Positions 34,001 through 36,205 of a stretch of DNA of 36,205 bases are shown in pieces (the stretch's first letter is position 1; the number at the start of each line of letters is the position of its first letter). This DNA comes from Saccoglossus kowalevskii (taxonomy: Eukaryota > Hemichordata > Enteropneusta > Harrimaniidae), in assembly GCF_000003605.2 (NCBI RefSeq), contig NW_003107753.1, positions 1-36,205 of the forward strand, read 5' to 3'. The notes below the pieces were generated by a model. It saw nothing but the letters and a program-made list of their open reading frames with translations. It was not told the DNA's origin and ran no database searches. The translations under genes were made by a program, and so were the position numbers.

Positions 34001-36205
34001 TTAGCTCGTACTGTGTAATATGTCGAGTATTATAATCGCTACAGAGTCTGTAACTTATCTCGTACTGTGTAATGTATTAATTATTATAATGGCTACAGAT
34101 ACTGTAACTTAGTTCGTACTGTGTAAAGTATCAAGTTTTATACTCGCTACATAACCCTGAAACTAGCTCGTATACTGTAATGTATCAAGTATTATAATCG
34201 CTACATAGCCGTGTAACTTAGCTCGGACTGTGTAATGTATCAAGTATTATAATTGATACAGAGCCTGTAACTTAGCTCGTACTGTGTAATGTATTATGTA
34301 TTATATTCGCTACGGAGCCTGTAACTTAGCACGTTCTGTGTAATGTATCAAGTATTTTAATCGCTACAGAGTCTGTAACTTATCTCGTACTGTGTAATAT
34401 ATTAAGTATTATAATCGCTACAGAGTACTGCAACTTAGCTCGTAATGTGTAATGTGTCGAGTATTATAATCTCTACATAGCCCTGTAACTTAGCTCGTAC
34501 AGTGTAATGTATCAAGTAATACAATCGCTACATAGCCCTGAAACTAGCTCGTACTGTGTAATGTATTAAGTATATTAATCGCTACATAGCCCTGTTACTT
34601 AGCTCGCACTGTGTAATGTGTCGAGTATTATAAACGCTAAAAAGTCCAGTAACTTAGCTCGTACTGTGTGATATGTCGAGTATTATAATCGCTACAAAGT
34701 CCTGTAACTTAGCTTGTACTGTGTAATATATCAAGTATTATAATCGCTACAGAGACTGTAACGTGGCTCGTAATGAGTAATGTATCAAGTATTATAATCG
34801 CTACATAGCCCTGTAACTTAACTAGTACTGTGTAATGTATCGAGCATTATAATCGCTACAGAGTCTGTAACTTAGCTCTTACTGTGTAATGTATCAAGTA
34901 TTATAATCGCTACAGAGCCTGTAACTTAGCTCGTACTGTGTAATGTATTAAGTATTATAATCGCTACATAGCCCTGTAACTTATCTCGTACTGTGTAATG
35001 TGTCGAGTATTAGAATCGCTACAGAGTCTGTAACTTAGCTCGGATTGTGTAATGTATCAAGTATTATAATCGATACAGAGCCTGTAACTTAGCTCGTACT
35101 GTGTAATGTATTAAGTATTATAATCGCCTCGGAGCCTGTAACGTAACTCGTAGTGGGTAATGTATCAAGTATTATAATCGCTACAGAGCCTGTAACTTGG
35201 CTCGTAATGGGTAATGTATCAAGTATTATATTCGCTACATAGCCCTGTAACTTAACTAGTACTGTGTAATGTATCAAGTATTATAATCGCTACAGAGCCT
35301 GTAACTTGGCTCGTAATGGGTAATGTATCAAGTATTATAATCGCTACATAGCCCTGTAAATTAGCTCGCACTGTGTAATGTGTCGAGTATTATAATCGCT
35401 AAAAAGTCCTGTAAATTAGCTCGTACTGTGTAATATGTCGAGTATTATAATCGCTACAGAGTCCTGTAACTTAGCTTGTACTGAGTAATATATCAAGTAT
35501 TATAATCGCTACAGAGCCTGTAACTTGGCTCGTAATGGGTAATGTATCAAGTATTATAATCGCTACATAGCCCTGTAACATAGCTCGTACTGTGTAATGT
35601 ATCAAGTATTATAACTGCTACAGAGTCTGTAACTAAGCTTGTACTGTGTAATGTATCAAGTATTATAATCGCTACAGAGCCTGTAACTTAGCTCGTACTG
35701 TGTAATGTATCAAGTATTATAATCGCTACAGAGTCTGTAACTTAGCTCGTACTGTGTAATGTATCAACTATTATACTCGCTACAGAGCCTGTAACTTGGC
35801 TCGTAATGGGTAATGTATCTAGTATTATAACCGCTACATAGCCCTGTAACTTAACTAGTACTGTGTAATGTATCAAGTATTATAATCGCTACAAAGTCCT
35901 GTAACTTAGCTCGTACTGTGTAATGTATCAAGTATTATAATCGCTACATAGCCCCTTTAAATTAGCTCGTACTGTGTAATGAATCAAGTTTTAAAATCGC
36001 TACATACCCCTGTAACTTAGCTCGTACTGTGTAATGTATCGAGTATTATAATCGCTGCATAGCCCTGTAACTTATCTCGTACTGTGTAATGTGTCGAGTA
36101 TTAGACTCGCTACAGAGTCTGTAACTTAGCTCGGATTGTGTAATGTATCAAATATTATATTCGCTACATAGCCCTGTAACTTAACTAGTACTGTGTAATG
36201 TATGA
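30850..36205 (+). repeat. Alternating HOR-B and HOR-A with a 2,342-base super-period
   Basis: CTACAAAGTCC marks at 30,881 and 33,223, GTTTCAAG variants at 31,352 and 33,694, and TACTGAGCC marks at 31,481 and 33,823 all lie 2,342 bases apart. Roughly 30,850-32,520 and 33,192-34,862 are copies containing B and then A. Between them, 32,521-33,190 is a HOR-B piece matching 25,054 onward at offset 7,467; the copies differ by GCGCTGTG at 32,701 against GCGGTGTG at 25,234. After 34,862 the second copy continues into HOR-A 3' monomers, the third HOR-C-like insert and HOR-B up to the window end. Confidence 0.88.
35030..35180 (+). repeat. HOR-C-like insert, third copy
   Basis: Same order as at 21,680 and 28,500: CTCGGATTGTG, CGATACAGAGCC, CGCCTCGGAGCC and GTAGTGGG. 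One base differs (GTAACTCG in place of GTAGCTCG, near 35,144). HOR-B follows with a HindIII site at 35,635, 13,351 bases after the one at 22,284. Confidence 0.85.

Larger units (their letters stand above)
1..36205 (+). repeat. Satellite DNA array of 54/55-base monomers, whole window
   Basis: Every line of the window is made of the same unit, always in the same orientation. Taken from the TGTAACTTAG motif, the unit reads through GCTCGTACTGTGTAATG, TATCAAGTATTATAATCGC and ends in TACAGAGCC, TACAGAGTC, TACATAGCCC or a close variant. No unique sequence, transposon, inverted block or gene interrupts it, and both ends of the window lie inside the array. The consensus is about 37% GC, with CpG sites in GCTCGTA and AATCGCT. 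The + strand carries TAA and TAG in several frames in each monomer, so the array is non-coding. The layered organisation (monomer, HOR, segmental copies) resembles eukaryotic centromeric or heterochromatic satellites. The genomic location is inference; the repeat itself is directly visible. Confidence 0.99.

Noticed and set aside
1-36205. CRISPR array
   Set aside because: Repeats are contiguous monomers without unique spacers between them, and the whole unit is conserved. No cas-like gene is present.
1-36205. Hammerhead ribozyme, as carried by some satellites
   Set aside because: I looked for the CTGATGA core and did not see it. The GAAAC in CCTGAAACTAGC has no matching core nearby.
1-36205. 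CENP-B box
   Set aside because: The closest stretch, TTCGCTACGGAGCC, does not fit the spacing or the CGGG end of the known box.
1-36205. Telomeric or simple-sequence repeat
   Set aside because: The period is 54/55 bases and there is no short telomere-type motif.
1-36205. Inverted segments within the array
   Set aside because: Scanning for reverse-complement forms such as GTACGAGCTAAG found none. All monomers run in the same direction.

Overview
The whole 36,205-base window is one uninterrupted tandem satellite array, all in the same orientation. I found no credible gene, RNA gene, transposon insertion, CRISPR array or unique sequence. The basic unit is 54 or 55 bases. Typical examples are 660-713 (54 bases) and 878-932 (55 bases). 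At roughly 54.4 bases each, the window holds about 660-670 monomers. The consensus monomer is about 37% GC, has two CpG sites and carries stop codons in several frames. Arrays of this kind, with nested higher-order repeats (HORs), are typical of eukaryotic centromeric, pericentromeric or heterochromatic DNA. The species cannot be named from the sequence, and I do not recognise the monomer as a known family.

The monomers are not randomly mixed. They carry diagnostic variants that recur in a fixed order and define three HOR families, named here for convenience. HOR-A is a unit of about 27 monomers (1,468 bases between the marks at 11,760 and 13,228). It starts at a TACTGAGCC junction variant found at 1, 2,835, 11,760, 13,228, 20,528, 31,481 and 33,823. 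HOR-B is a unit of about 19 monomers (1,037 bases), marked by an AAGCTT (HindIII) site. I count 17 such sites: 613, 1,650, 4,156, 15,150, 16,078, 17,222, 18,689, 19,726, 22,284, 23,374, 24,464, 25,501, 29,097, 29,807, 30,461, 32,968 and 35,635. HOR-C is a unit of about 15-16 monomers (817-872 bases), confined mainly to about 4,850-10,850 and marked by CGCCTCGGAGCC and GCATTGTGCAATG variants.

Approximate layout: 1-545 HOR-A; 546-2,220 HOR-B; 2,220-4,125 HOR-A; 4,125-4,850 HOR-B fragments; 4,850-10,850 HOR-C; 10,850-11,090 a mixed junction; 11,090-14,105 HOR-A in about two tandem copies; 14,105-17,470 HOR-B; 17,470-18,640 a diverged HOR-A; 18,640-20,300 HOR-B; 20,300-21,680 HOR-A; 21,680-21,830 a short HOR-C-like piece; 21,830-25,670 HOR-B; 25,670-28,500 a mosaic; 28,500-28,640 the HOR-C-like piece again; 28,640-30,850 a B/A mosaic; 30,850-36,205 alternating B and A blocks with a 2,342-base super-period.

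The array therefore grew at several scales: monomer, 109-base dimer, 165-base trimer, 272-base pentamer, HORs of 0.8-1.5 kb, and segmental copies of 1.5-2 kb spaced 6.5-18 kb apart. Private variants shared between distant blocks show that whole A/B junctions were copied as pieces. The six antisense open frames of 62-63 codons are by-products of 54 being divisible by three and are not annotated as genes.
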